Source: Shewanella schlegeliana
GTDB taxonomy: Bacteria; Pseudomonadota; Gammaproteobacteria; Enterobacterales; Shewanellaceae
Assembly (NCBI RefSeq): GCF_016765635.1
Contig: NZ_JAESVD010000003.1
Location: 310,001 to 374,000, forward strand
Reading direction: 5' to 3'
Length of the DNA: 64,000 nt
In this document: positions 10,484 to 19,492 of the stretch, piece by piece
How the letters are laid out: each line of letters starts with the position of its first letter
Numbering within the stretch: the first letter of the stretch is position 1
The notes under the pieces: model-generated
The model's input: only the letters and a program-made list of their open reading frames with translations
Database searches by the model: none
Told to the model about the DNA's origin: nothing
Position numbers and translations under genes: made by a program

Positions 10484-11839
10484 ATGAAGACTAAATTATC
10501 CTTACTTTCTGCAGCAGTATTAGGCGCAAGCCTGACCCTGGCCCCAGTAGTCTCTCAAGCTGCAATTCCCTTAGCCGTAGATGGACAAGAGCTACCTAGC
10601 CTAGCGCCTATGCTGCACAAAACCACCCCTGCAGTTGTTGCTGTCGCTGTCTCTGGCACACATGTATCTAAACAGAAGGTACCCGATGCCTTCCGTTACT
10701 TCTTTGGCCCTAACGCCCCACGCGAACAAGTGCAGGAGCGTCCATTTAAAGGGCTAGGCTCAGGGGTTATCATCGATGCTAAAGAAGGTTATATCGTCAC
10801 CAATAATCATGTAATTGAAGGGGCCGATGAGATCCTTATTGGGCTACATGATGGCCGTGAAGTTGAAGCAAAACTGATTGGCACCGATGCAGAGTCTGAT
10901 ATCGCTTTACTACAGATAAAAGCCAAGAACCTAACGGCACTGAAACGCGCCGATTCTGATGCCTTGCAAGTCGGTGACTTTGCAGTAGCAATTGGTAACC
11001 CATTCGGGCTTGGCCAAACCGTCACCTCTGGCATCGTCAGTGCTATGGGGCGAAGCGGCCTTGGCATCGAAATGCTAGAAAACTTTATTCAAACCGATGC
11101 TGCGATTAACAGCGGTAACTCAGGTGGCGCACTAGTCAACCTCAACGGTGAGCTTATCGGTATTAATACCGCGATTGTGGCCCCTGGTGGCGGCAACGTC
11201 GGTATCGGTTTTGCTATTCCTGCTAACATGGTCAACAACCTAGTAAAGCAGATCATCGAACATGGTGAAGTTCGCCGCGGTGTGCTTGGTGTGATGGGCC
11301 AAGACCTCACTAGTGAGCTTGCTAAGGGCTTTGGTATTGAAACCCAGCACGGTGGCTTCATTAACGAGGTGATGCCAGATAGTGCTGCTGCCAAAGCGGG
11401 CATTAAAGTCGGTGATATTATCGTCAGTGTTAATGGTCGCAGTATTAAGAGTTTCCAAGAGCTACGCGCAAAAGTCGCAACCATGGGCGCTGGAACAAAA
11501 GTCGAATTTGGTTTAATCCGCGATGGTGATAAAGAGACTGTCACCGCTGTACTGGGTGAATCAACCCAAGCAGCTGAAGCGGCAGCAGGTGCGGTGCATC
11601 CTATGCTACAAGGGGCAAAACTCGAAACCTCTCGTTCATCGGGTGTGGAGATCACCGATGTAGCCCAAGGCTCACCCGCAGCAACTAGCGGCTTAATCAA
11701 AGGCGATGTCATAGTTGGTGTAAACCGGACTAAGGTGAAGGATCTCAAGGCGCTAAAGTCGGCGCTAGAAGATCAGAAAGGCTCTGTGGCGTTAAAAATT
11801 AGACGCGACAACACTAGCCTTTACTTAATCCTAAGATAG
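10484..11839 (+). CDS. degQ: Periplasmic serine endoprotease DegQ/DegP (HtrA family)
   Basis: The 451-residue exported protease has a signal peptide ending at about residue 26 (APVVSQA), a trypsin-like domain with catalytic triad H109 (TNNHV), D139 (ESDIALL) and S213 (GNSGGAL), and two PDZ domains (about 255-350 and 365-450). It degrades or refolds misfolded periplasmic proteins. The length is nearer E. coli DegQ (455) than DegP (474), and the degQ-degS tandem is conserved. A GGAG ribosome binding site lies upstream of the ATG. Confidence 0.93.
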   Translation: MKTKLSLLSAAVLGASLTLAPVVSQAAIPLAVDGQELPSLAPMLHKTTPAVVAVAVSGTHVSKQKVPDAFRYFFGPNAPREQVQERPFKGLGSGVIIDAKEGYIVTNNHVIEGADEILIGLHDGREVEAKLIGTDAESDIALLQIKAKNLTALKRADSDALQVGDFAVAIGNPFGLGQTVTSGIVSAMGRSGLGIEMLENFIQTDAAINSGNSGGALVNLNGELIGINTAIVAPGGGNVGIGFAIPANMVNNLVKQIIEHGEVRRGVLGVMGQDLTSELAKGFGIETQHGGFINEVMPDSAAAKAGIKVGDIIVSVNGRSIKSFQELRAKVATMGAGTKVEFGLIRDGDKETVTAVLGESTQAAEAAAGAVHPMLQGAKLETSRSSGVEITDVAQGSPAATSGLIKGDVIVGVNRTKVKDLKALKSALEDQKGSVALKIRRDNTSLYLILR

Positions 11840-11862
11840 ACAGCCCAACCTGCTAAACTGAA

Positions 11863-11893
11863 AGCCGAGCAATATGCTCGGCTCTCTTTTTAG
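11863..11893 (+). terminator. Terminator between degQ and degS
   Basis: AGCCGAGC (11863-11870) and GCTCGGCT (11876-11883) form a perfect stem with a 5-base loop, followed by CTCTTTTT. degS probably has its own promoter in the remaining 75 bases. Confidence 0.85.
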
Positions 11894-11970
11894 GGTTTAA
11901 ATCGCTTTAGCATGGGTATTACGTACAAACATGTTAATATAACTCATCTTTTTAGCACTTATTCTCAGAC

Positions 11971-13053
11971 ATGATTATCAAAGACACACTTATATATGTC
12001 GGTAAAGCCGTATTATTCGGCCTTATCATGGCTGTAGTGATTATTTTTGTTCTTCCACTCATTACCGGTCAAAGCATAACAAATGGGCTTAGCAGTCGGG
12101 TATCGACAAGTAGCAGCGAGTTATCTTTCTCTACCGCAGTACGCCGTGCCGCGCCTGCCGTGGTCAATATCTACAGCCTGAGCATAGATCAATCTAAGCC
12201 TTTAAACCCTGGCTCACTCCAAGGCCTAGGTTCAGGTGTGATAATGAGTAAGGAAGGCTATATTCTTACCAACTATCATGTAATCAAACGCGCCGATGAG
12301 ATCGTGGTTGCCCTGCAAGACGGGCGGAAATTTACCTCGGAAGTTGTCGGCTCAGATCCCGAAACAGACTTAGCCGTGTTGAAAGTTGAAGGTGATAACC
12401 TTCCTATCGTCCCAGTTAACCTGAATGTACCCGCTCGCGTAGGCGATGTAGTACTGGCTATTGGCAACCCCTACAACCTAGGGCAAACCATCACTCAAGG
12501 GATCATCAGTGCAACGGGTCGTAACGGCTTAAGCTCTGGCTACTTAGACTTCCTGCAAACCGATGCTGCTATTAACGCCGGCAACTCCGGTGGCGCACTG
12601 ATCGATACCACAGGTCAGCTTATCGGTATCAACACTGCGGCCTTCCAGATTGGCGGCGAAGGCGGTGGGCACGGTATTAACTTTGCAATTCCAATCAAAC
12701 TAGCCCATAGCATTATGGGTAAGCTAATTAAAAATGGTCGAGTCATTCGTGGTGCACTCGGTATTGGCGGTGAAGCTGTTGGTCCTGTTATGGCACAGAT
12801 CTTAAATCTGCCGGATCTGACAGGCGTCGTCATTACCAGTATCGACCGTAACGGCCCCGCTGCACACGCCAAGTTACAACCGCGTGATGTGATCACTAAG
12901 TACGAAGGTGAGTCGATTCCTGGTGTTGAGATGCTGATGGATAGAATTGCCGAAACCACTCCTGGAAAAAAAGTAATGATGACGGTTATTCGAGATGGCA
13001 AGTCCTTTGAAGTGCCAGTTATCATTGCTGAGAAGCCAGTTCATTATAATTAG
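11971..13053 (+). CDS. degS: Inner-membrane serine protease DegS
   Basis: DegS senses unfolded outer-membrane porins through its PDZ domain and makes the first cut in RseA, releasing sigma-E. The 360-residue protein has a single uncleaved N-terminal membrane helix (about 10-32), a protease domain with H103, D133 and S206 (GNSGGAL), and only one PDZ domain (about 260-350), which distinguishes it from DegQ. Length is close to E. coli DegS (355). The unusual repeat block begins directly at its stop codon. Confidence 0.95.
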   Translation: MIIKDTLIYVGKAVLFGLIMAVVIIFVLPLITGQSITNGLSSRVSTSSSELSFSTAVRRAAPAVVNIYSLSIDQSKPLNPGSLQGLGSGVIMSKEGYILTNYHVIKRADEIVVALQDGRKFTSEVVGSDPETDLAVLKVEGDNLPIVPVNLNVPARVGDVVLAIGNPYNLGQTITQGIISATGRNGLSSGYLDFLQTDAAINAGNSGGALIDTTGQLIGINTAAFQIGGEGGGHGINFAIPIKLAHSIMGKLIKNGRVIRGALGIGGEAVGPVMAQILNLPDLTGVVITSIDRNGPAAHAKLQPRDVITKYEGESIPGVEMLMDRIAETTPGKKVMMTVIRDGKSFEVPVIIAEKPVHYN

Positions 13054-13073
13054 GTGCTAGGCTCGAGTACTAG

Positions 13074-13160
13074 TAGGTTCTAGGTTCTAGGTTCTAGGTT
13101 CTAGGTTCTAGGTTCTAGGTTCTAGGTTCTAGGTTCTAGGTTCTAGGTTCTAGGTTCTAG
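13074..13160. repeat. Perfect 7-nt tandem repeat, (TAGGTTC)x12 plus TAG
   Basis: Twelve uninterrupted identical copies of TAGGTTC followed by a partial TAG occupy 87 bases about 20 bases after the degS stop codon. A degenerate copy, AGGTGCTAGG, overlaps the stop codon at 13052-13061. Each junction creates the tetranucleotide CTAG, usually rare in enteric-type genomes. The perfection of the array suggests recent slippage expansion, so copy number is likely to vary between strains. Confidence 0.97.
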
Positions 13161-13176
13161 CAAAACATAAAACGCG

Positions 13177-13211
13177 AAAAGGCAAAACAGGTTCAGCTGT
13201 TTTGCCTTTTT
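13177..13211. terminator. Strong hairpin terminator after degS
   Basis: A perfect 14-bp stem, AAAAGGCAAAACAG (13177-13190) with CTGTTTTGCCTTTT (13197-13210), encloses a 6-base loop. A and T runs flank it, so it can work in both directions. It lies between the 7-nt and 14-nt repeat arrays. Confidence 0.88.
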
Positions 13212-13260
13212 CATTTAGTGCTTGTTCTCTCAACTAGAGCGACTTTTTCTAGCAGCAGCC

Positions 13261-13400
13261 TCAGCTTTACCATCTTAGCTGTACCGCCTTAGCTGTACCG
13301 CCTTAGCTTTACCGTCTTAGCCCTACCGTCTTAGCCCTACCGCCTTAGCTGTACCGCATTAGCTTTACCGTCTTAGCTCTACCGTCTTCGCTTTCCTGCT
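13261..13400. repeat. 14-nt tandem repeat array, 10 copies
   Basis: Ten consecutive 14-base units fit the consensus TTAGCTNTACCGYC. Units 2-9 differ mainly at positions 6-7 and 13-14, while units 1 and 10 are more diverged. There is no spacer between copies, so it is not CRISPR. The unit length, twice seven, equals two units of the neighbouring heptamer array, though the sequences are not clearly related. Confidence 0.93.
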
Positions 13401-13403
13401 TTT

Positions 13404-13508
13404 CCTAGCACCTAGGACCTTTCTTCGTTTTTCCTAGCACCTGCTTTTTAAATACCTAGAACCTTTCTCAGCCTTTCCTAGAATCTACTTCTGAAATACC
13501 TAAAACTA
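13404..13508. repeat. Dispersed CCTAGNACCT elements, inverted relative to the 7-nt array
   Basis: CCTAGCACCT (13404-13413 and 13433-13442), CCTAGGACCT (13411-13420), CCTAGAACCT (13455-13464) and weaker forms at 13478-13487 and 13499-13508 recur about every 22 bases. They are reverse complements of AGGTGCTAGG and AGGTTCTAGG on the left side of the block, so the whole region is a loose composite inverted repeat. Confidence 0.8.
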
Positions 13509-13544
13509 GCTTGCCTAATCGGTTTAACTCAGTAGTTCGCCCAC

Positions 13545-13578
13545 AAAAAAAGCCACGCTAAATAGGTTAGCGTGGCTT
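13545..13578 (-). terminator. Terminator of the octaheme cytochrome gene
   Basis: AAGCCACGCTAA (13550-13561) pairs perfectly with TTAGCGTGGCTT (13567-13578) around a 5-base loop. On the minus strand it is followed by TTTTTTGTGG, ending the leftward cytochrome transcript. Confidence 0.9.
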
Positions 13579-13611
13579 GTCGGGAGGGACTAAATAGTGA
13601 TGAACCTGTTT

Positions 13612-15285
13612 TTATTTATGGATTTTAGGCAGCGCCGCAGCTCTATCTGTATAGTCTGCATGACACTTACCACATGAGTACTCAGCTGTTGACCAAGGCA
13701 TCTGGAACTTGCCATCTTCAGTGAACTGCTTAGCCGCTGGGTCTAAGTCGATTGTAAATAGGTGAGACTTCACATCACCAAAGGTGACACCGTTAACCAC
13801 CTTACTGACCGCACTCTTAGCCTGCTCTGGCATATGACACGTTGTACACTCAGCTGCTGCATGTGGCCCAGCTGCCCAAGTATTTTCCGCAAACTCCTTA
13901 TCATGACAAGCAGTACACTCTTTCACCGCACCGGTATGTAGGCCATCGTCACTATCTTGATTCACGGTAGACTTGTGTGAGTCATGACAAGTTGTACAGT
14001 TCATATTACGCTTAGGACCAATCTCATCCCCAGCTTGATAGTCACCGTGCGCTTCAGGTACGACACCTAACATTTCATCTGCAGTCTGGTGATGCTTAGA
14101 TAAACCACCTCCTGATGCGATAATACGGCCACCAACTTGACTGCCATCAGGGAAGGCTGCGTTATAGGCGCTAATGTAAGTTGGATAATCCTTCTCGCCA
14201 TCACGGGTATGACATTCACCACAAGTCACGGCTTTACCAAACGCCATATCTTCGGCTAGGAACTCGTCTGTCGTACGAGCCATGGCTATTTTAGTGATGT
14301 TAACTTTAGTCGGAGCCTTTATATGATCGCTACCTGCGCCATGACAAGCCTCACACTGGACGCCTTGCTCGGCGAAGGTGCCACCCATACCAGGTAGATC
14401 ATCTTGGCGATCTAGGTTACGTGTATCGCCATCTTCAGTGGTGGTGCGCTTCCAGCCTGTGGTGTGACAATTACCGCACTTATATTGGTAATTAAAATCT
14501 CCAGTCTTATAGTTCCCCATGACATCTGGATCATCTAAGTGATTTTCTGGAATATTCAACTCACCAGCGGCATTGCGAATGTTATATTGCACATTAGTAC
14601 CTGTGACAATATAGCCATCGGCATCTAACCAGCGCATCTTCCAGTGGTAACCACCTACAACATAAGTGACATCATCGTAACTCGTTGGTGCGCCAAGATC
14701 GTTGTTTGTCGTACCATCTGCATCGGGGCCGGCAAACTGCAGTAGATCAATTGCCCCAGTAATCGTTGCTTCAGGTGTGTATGGGAAGCTAGGCTGCTCA
14801 CCATTAGCGATTTTCTGAATCTTGAAATTATGCCCAGTCTTAGCAAATGTCTTGTGCTGCTCACTATGACACTCAGCACACGCGGCGCTACCAACATACG
14901 TTAGCGGCTCAGGTTCAGGTTGTGCTTCAACAGTCACTGTCACGACAGCTGACGCCTCATCGGTGCCATCGGTTATCGTATAGTTAAACTTCACCTCTCC
15001 TAGCTCTGTGCCAGCAGTAAAGTCAACCTTACCGTCTTTGATCACGGCACTACCGGAGTCTACAGAAACGATAGTTAATGCATCACCATCGGCATCTGTA
15101 TCATTGGCAAGCACATCAATTGTTACCACTTCTTGAGCTAAGACATTGGCAAAGTCAGCGACTGCCACTGGGGGAGTGTTTACTTCAGGTAAATTAATAT
15201 TGTCATCATTGTCGCTACCACAAGCGGCCAACATGGTTATCATGCTGGCAAGCAGTAGTTTTTTACATGGAATGTGTGCGTTCAT
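13612..15285 (-). CDS. Octaheme c-type cytochrome lipoprotein with Ig/cadherin-like domain
   Basis: The 557-residue product has a lipoprotein signal with lipobox LAAC (Cys22). An Ig- or cadherin-like domain (about 37-120) carries the phrase DVLANDTDADGDALTI. The remaining part has exactly eight CXXCH haem-binding motifs, at Cys 136, 270, 311, 355, 430, 457, 480 and 538, resembling cytochrome c554-type multihaem proteins. It should be a membrane-anchored electron carrier or reductase, periplasmic or cell-surface. The ATG at 15285 has GAGG upstream; the frame extends to 15384, but that would hide the signal. It lies downstream of a kinase/regulator pair on the same strand. The electron acceptor is unknown; it is not evidently Otr or OmcA/MtrC. 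Confidence 0.85.
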   Translation of the reverse strand: MNAHIPCKKLLLASMITMLAACGSDNDDNINLPEVNTPPVAVADFANVLAQEVVTIDVLANDTDADGDALTIVSVDSGSAVIKDGKVDFTAGTELGEVKFNYTITDGTDEASAVVTVTVEAQPEPEPLTYVGSAACAECHSEQHKTFAKTGHNFKIQKIANGEQPSFPYTPEATITGAIDLLQFAGPDADGTTNNDLGAPTSYDDVTYVVGGYHWKMRWLDADGYIVTGTNVQYNIRNAAGELNIPENHLDDPDVMGNYKTGDFNYQYKCGNCHTTGWKRTTTEDGDTRNLDRQDDLPGMGGTFAEQGVQCEACHGAGSDHIKAPTKVNITKIAMARTTDEFLAEDMAFGKAVTCGECHTRDGEKDYPTYISAYNAAFPDGSQVGGRIIASGGGLSKHHQTADEMLGVVPEAHGDYQAGDEIGPKRNMNCTTCHDSHKSTVNQDSDDGLHTGAVKECTACHDKEFAENTWAAGPHAAAECTTCHMPEQAKSAVSKVVNGVTFGDVKSHLFTIDLDPAAKQFTEDGKFQMPWSTAEYSCGKCHADYTDRAAALPKIHK

Positions 15286-15312
15286 AAGTTCATCCTCAAC
15301 ATTGCTATTCAT

Positions 15313-15455
15313 ATCGCCAACGTTGCAGGGAATGGCGATTGATATGCCTCTATGGACATGCTTCAAGTATTGAAGAGTTACCACTAAAGAGATAGATAAC
15401 TAGAGTTCACCACTACCATAGAGTTGTGAACTAAAGTTATCAAAAACAAGATAAC
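15313..15455 (-). promoter_or_regulatory. Three palindromes upstream of the octaheme gene
   Basis: The gap between the response regulator and the cytochrome gene carries ATCGCCA-N13-TGGCGAT (15313-15339, extendable to CATATC/GATATG with two unpaired bases), AGTTCAC-N15-GTGAACT (15404-15432) and GTTATC-N8-GATAAC (15436-15455). The first lies in the probable leader or promoter and may be an operator. The third could be a weak terminator of the regulator gene. Which protein binds is unknown. Confidence 0.45.
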
Positions 15456-15475
15456 GCACTGTTTAAATAGGAAAT

Positions 15476-16114
15476 TTAGCCTTGAGAAATGTTGTGATTT
15501 GTTAAGATATATTGACCTGTATTTGTCAAAATGTAGAGCTTGTTCTCATTTTGCATAACAAGGCCTGCCTTTTTTAACTGACGTAGATGAAAATTAAACT
15601 TTGTATGGTCCTCAATTTCAACCAAACGGCATAAGTCCATAAACTTAACAGCCTTATGTGTTGCCAGCACTTTTAGGGATTTACGTCGATAGGGATTAGC
15701 CAGAGCGCTGTAGACTAAATCGGGGTCAAGATCGACACGACTCTTGAACAACTGTTTTTCTGCGAGGCTACGCCTTATGGTGACGATTAGCTCATCACTC
15801 TTAAAGGGCTTAGTCATCACGCTATCGGCGCCTTTTTTCATGGCATCGACAGCGGTATCGACGGTGGCATAAGCGGTGATGATAATGACGGCTATTAAGG
15901 GTTGGTTTTGTCTCAGGTTCGAGATAGCTTCAACCCCAGTCATGCCAGCCATCAGCAGATCCATTAGTGCAATATCAAAATGTTGCTTTTCACTCTCTTT
16001 AATCGCGGCTTCCGCGCTCTCAACTGCGGTGACACTAAAGCCCTCAAGTTCTAGTATTTCAACCATGTTTTGGCTAAGTTCTCTGTCGTCTTCAGCCAAC
16101 AAAATCGTGATCAT
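15476..16114 (-). CDS. Response regulator, receiver domain plus ArsR-type winged helix
   Basis: The 212-residue protein has an N-terminal receiver domain with the acidic pair D9/D10, phospho-acceptor D52 (LMDLLM), T80 and K102 (TKPFK), then a C-terminal winged helix (about 128-205, with SALANPYRRKSLKVL and FHLRQLKKAGLV) that looks like the ArsR family rather than the usual OmpR, NarL or Fis outputs. The start is the ATG overlapping the kinase stop as TGATG, so the two are translationally coupled. It probably regulates the downstream octaheme cytochrome gene. Confidence 0.82.
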   Translation of the reverse strand: MITILLAEDDRELSQNMVEILELEGFSVTAVESAEAAIKESEKQHFDIALMDLLMAGMTGVEAISNLRQNQPLIAVIIITAYATVDTAVDAMKKGADSVMTKPFKSDELIVTIRRSLAEKQLFKSRVDLDPDLVYSALANPYRRKSLKVLATHKAVKFMDLCRLVEIEDHTKFNFHLRQLKKAGLVMQNENKLYILTNTGQYILTNHNISQG

Positions 16115-17508
16115 CAATGCTGCTCCCGATAAAAAGTGAGTTCCACACGCGTCCCTTTTTCCTTGCTACTCACAATATGCATCTTGCCATTATGTAATGC
16201 GACTATCTGCTCACAAATCGCTAAGCCTAGCCCAGTACCGTGGCCTAAGGCCTTAGTCGAATAAAACAATTCTGTTGCTCGAGCCAGTTCATCCTCTGTC
16301 ATACCACAACCTGAGTCCTCTATGGACACATTAACTTTATGCTCATCTTGCGTCGCACTCACGATAATCGAGCTATTCGTCGGTGAGGCATCAATGGCAT
16401 TGCACAAGAGATTAATAAACAACTCTTCTAGCTTGATTCTCTCGGCATATAAAACAATATTTTCACTGCAATCCAACTGAATATTATACTGCTTAGTGCG
16501 GTGTGACAGTAACTTCACACCTGAGTCTAAAACTTCTCTCAAGGCAACAAAACAGCGCTTACCCGATGCAGGCCTAGCATAGTTCAACAGTTCTTTACTG
16601 ATAGATGATGCACGTTCAATCCCCAAGCGGACACGGCTTAGGTAATTTGCTTCTGAATCCGACTGGTGAGGATGTTTTCGTTCCCATAGATCCAGCGCTA
16701 AAGTGGACGATGCGAGAGGATTATTGATCTCATGAGCGACTCCCATTGCCAACTGACCTATCGCCTTGTACTTATCCGCCTCGATAGCACGTGTCAGCTT
16801 AGCGGCAGTCTTTTGCTCCTTCTCTAGATCAAATACTTTAAGCGCCTTAAATAGAGCGACTAAAATGACTCCGCCGGCCAGTGTTCGATAGATAGGTACG
16901 CTATAGTGATATTCAGTTGGCACTAATCCAGAAAGCACGCCATAAATCATTAAGCCGATACCACAGAGGGCGAAGTATAGACCATAACCATGTTCCTCCT
17001 GACGCAAGCTATTGCCATAAACCACCATTCCTATTCCCGCGAGCACCGCACTACCAAACCCTATCAGTATTCGAGTGTACTGACTGGCCTCAGCAAAACC
17101 CGCTTGATTAACCGCTAGGTGCTGCAGATCTGGGATCACTAAATAGAAATAGCTCAGCATTAAGGCAATAATCAGCCCATGACCAATATAGGCAAGGCGT
17201 TTATTACTGATGGTTAAGATCTGCCAGGCAAATACCATCAAGGCGGCATAGGATAAAAATAACTTAGCCAAACAGAGCCATTGGGTTAATAAGCGGTATT
17301 CGGGGGCGATATGATCCGAAAATATCAGCACATAAAGCTCTGACCATTCATGAAATGCATGGGAGAAACCAAACACGGCTAATGCCCAAAGAGTTGGGGC
17401 AACCTTTAATTGGCTGTAACGGAAATTACGAAAAACAACGGCACAACCCATCGAGAAAAAAACGAGGCCGTAAAAAAGATAGATGTTAAACGTGACAAAA
17501 ACTGGCAT
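16114..17508 (-). CDS. Membrane sensor histidine kinase with seven-helix N-terminus
   Basis: 464 residues. The first 225 contain about seven hydrophobic helices (roughly 8-26, 38-50, 76-98, 106-125, 145-165, 174-195, 207-223), implying a membrane-embedded sensor with no large periplasmic domain. A HisKA domain follows with phospho-accepting H259 in GVAHEINNPLASS, then an HATPase domain with N-box NLLCNAIDAS, G1 DSGCGM (398-403) and G2 GTGLGLA (424-430). All catalytic boxes are intact. It is paired with the overlapping response regulator. The signal is unknown; redox state or an electron acceptor is an inference from the cytochrome neighbour. Confidence 0.87.
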   Translation of the reverse strand: MPVFVTFNIYLFYGLVFFSMGCAVVFRNFRYSQLKVAPTLWALAVFGFSHAFHEWSELYVLIFSDHIAPEYRLLTQWLCLAKLFLSYAALMVFAWQILTISNKRLAYIGHGLIIALMLSYFYLVIPDLQHLAVNQAGFAEASQYTRILIGFGSAVLAGIGMVVYGNSLRQEEHGYGLYFALCGIGLMIYGVLSGLVPTEYHYSVPIYRTLAGGVILVALFKALKVFDLEKEQKTAAKLTRAIEADKYKAIGQLAMGVAHEINNPLASSTLALDLWERKHPHQSDSEANYLSRVRLGIERASSISKELLNYARPASGKRCFVALREVLDSGVKLLSHRTKQYNIQLDCSENIVLYAERIKLEELFINLLCNAIDASPTNSSIIVSATQDEHKVNVSIEDSGCGMTEDELARATELFYSTKALGHGTGLGLAICEQIVALHNGKMHIVSSKEKGTRVELTFYREQH

Positions 17509-17593
17509 ATCCCCAACATAGCATCTGGCTCCGCGCTATGATTTGATCTGCTTCCTATTTTTTCAGGCTGTAACTTGCGCTAGCTCATAAAAC

Positions 17594-17632
17594 AAAAAAG
17601 CCACTTAAGTAAAAAACTTAAATGGCTTTTAA
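17594..17632 (-). terminator. Terminator of the mla-murA operon
   Basis: AAAAGCCA-C-TTAAGT and ACTTAA-A-TGGCTTTT pair with one internal mismatch around a short A-rich loop (17596-17630). It lies just after the murA stop codon on the minus strand and is followed there by T residues. Confidence 0.82.
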
Positions 17633-17648
17633 CCTAAAAGGCTGTCGA

Positions 17649-18920
<1,272 letters not shown>

Positions 18921-18933
18921 CTAAAATCCGCGA

Positions 18934-19185
18934 TTACATATTAAAGATTTTTTCACGCTTCCATTGTGTTGGCGTGAAAGCATTAATCGTAATAGCGTGT
19001 AGCTCACCGCTAGTGATGTGAGCCATTAATGGGCCGTAAATTGTCTGCTGCTGCTTCACTCGTCCCATACCGTCAAAGCATTCACCTACAGCGATAATCT
19101 TGTAGTGTGTCCCCTCTTGAGTCACTTTAACTTCCTCTAAAGAAAGCGCGTCTAAAAGGATGGTTTCTATCTCTTTACATTCCAT
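18934..19185 (-). CDS. ibaG: BolA-family protein IbaG
   Basis: The 83-residue product MECKEIETILLDALSLEEVK... is a BolA-like protein, with the conserved GECFDGMGRVKQQQTIYGPL segment. E. coli IbaG (84 residues) binds Fe-S clusters with glutaredoxin and takes part in acid and envelope stress responses. An upstream ATG at 19215 would overlap mlaB, but the ATG at 19185 matches the IbaG N-terminus and leaves a 13-base gap. It sits in its usual place between mlaB and murA. Confidence 0.93.
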   Translation of the reverse strand: MECKEIETILLDALSLEEVKVTQEGTHYKIIAVGECFDGMGRVKQQQTIYGPLMAHITSGELHAITINAFTPTQWKREKIFNM

Positions 19186-19198
19186 GGAACTGTTCACC

Positions 19199-19492
19199 TT
19201 ACTTAGCTTCTTCAATAAAGAAGTCGTTTAAATCGTATAATAAAATAAATTTCTTAAGCTGCTCTGAAGGCGATATTAACTTTAACGTCGCCCCTTTGGT
19301 GGCAAATATACTGACTAACTCCAGTAAAAATGCCACGCCAGCACTGTCGCAATATTCAATACCAGAGAGCTGCAAAAATGCGGTATCTGGATCTAAAATA
19401 CTGCTACGCCCATTCCATAGACTGAGCACCGCATCCTGATCTAACCGACCCGATACGCTGCAATAAATCCCTTGCTGTGTAAATGTGGCCAC
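19199..19492 (-). CDS. mlaB: MlaB, STAS-domain subunit of the phospholipid transporter
   Basis: 97 residues forming a STAS domain with the conserved LSGIEYCDSAGVAFLLEL motif. MlaB binds the ATPase MlaF in the cytoplasm and is needed for assembly and activity of the MlaFEDB inner-membrane complex. The start is a GTG at 19492 that overlaps the mlaC stop by one base (TAGTG), indicating translational coupling. Confidence 0.93.
   Translation of the reverse strand: MATFTQQGIYCSVSGRLDQDAVLSLWNGRSSILDPDTAFLQLSGIEYCDSAGVAFLLELVSIFATKGATLKLISPSEQLKKFILLYDLNDFFIEEAK

Noticed and set aside
11089..11748. 219-codon open frame antisense to degQ
   Set aside because: Shadow frame of a GC-biased gene; Pro/Ser/Thr-rich translation and full overlap with a certain gene.
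13074..13400. CRISPR array
   Set aside because: Units are 7 and 14 bases, contiguous and without unique spacers; no cas genes.
13612..15285. Octaheme tetrathionate reductase or OmcA/MtrC identity
   Set aside because: Eight motifs are present, but the Ig/cadherin-like N-terminus, lipobox and motif spacing do not clearly match either, so only a general call is made.
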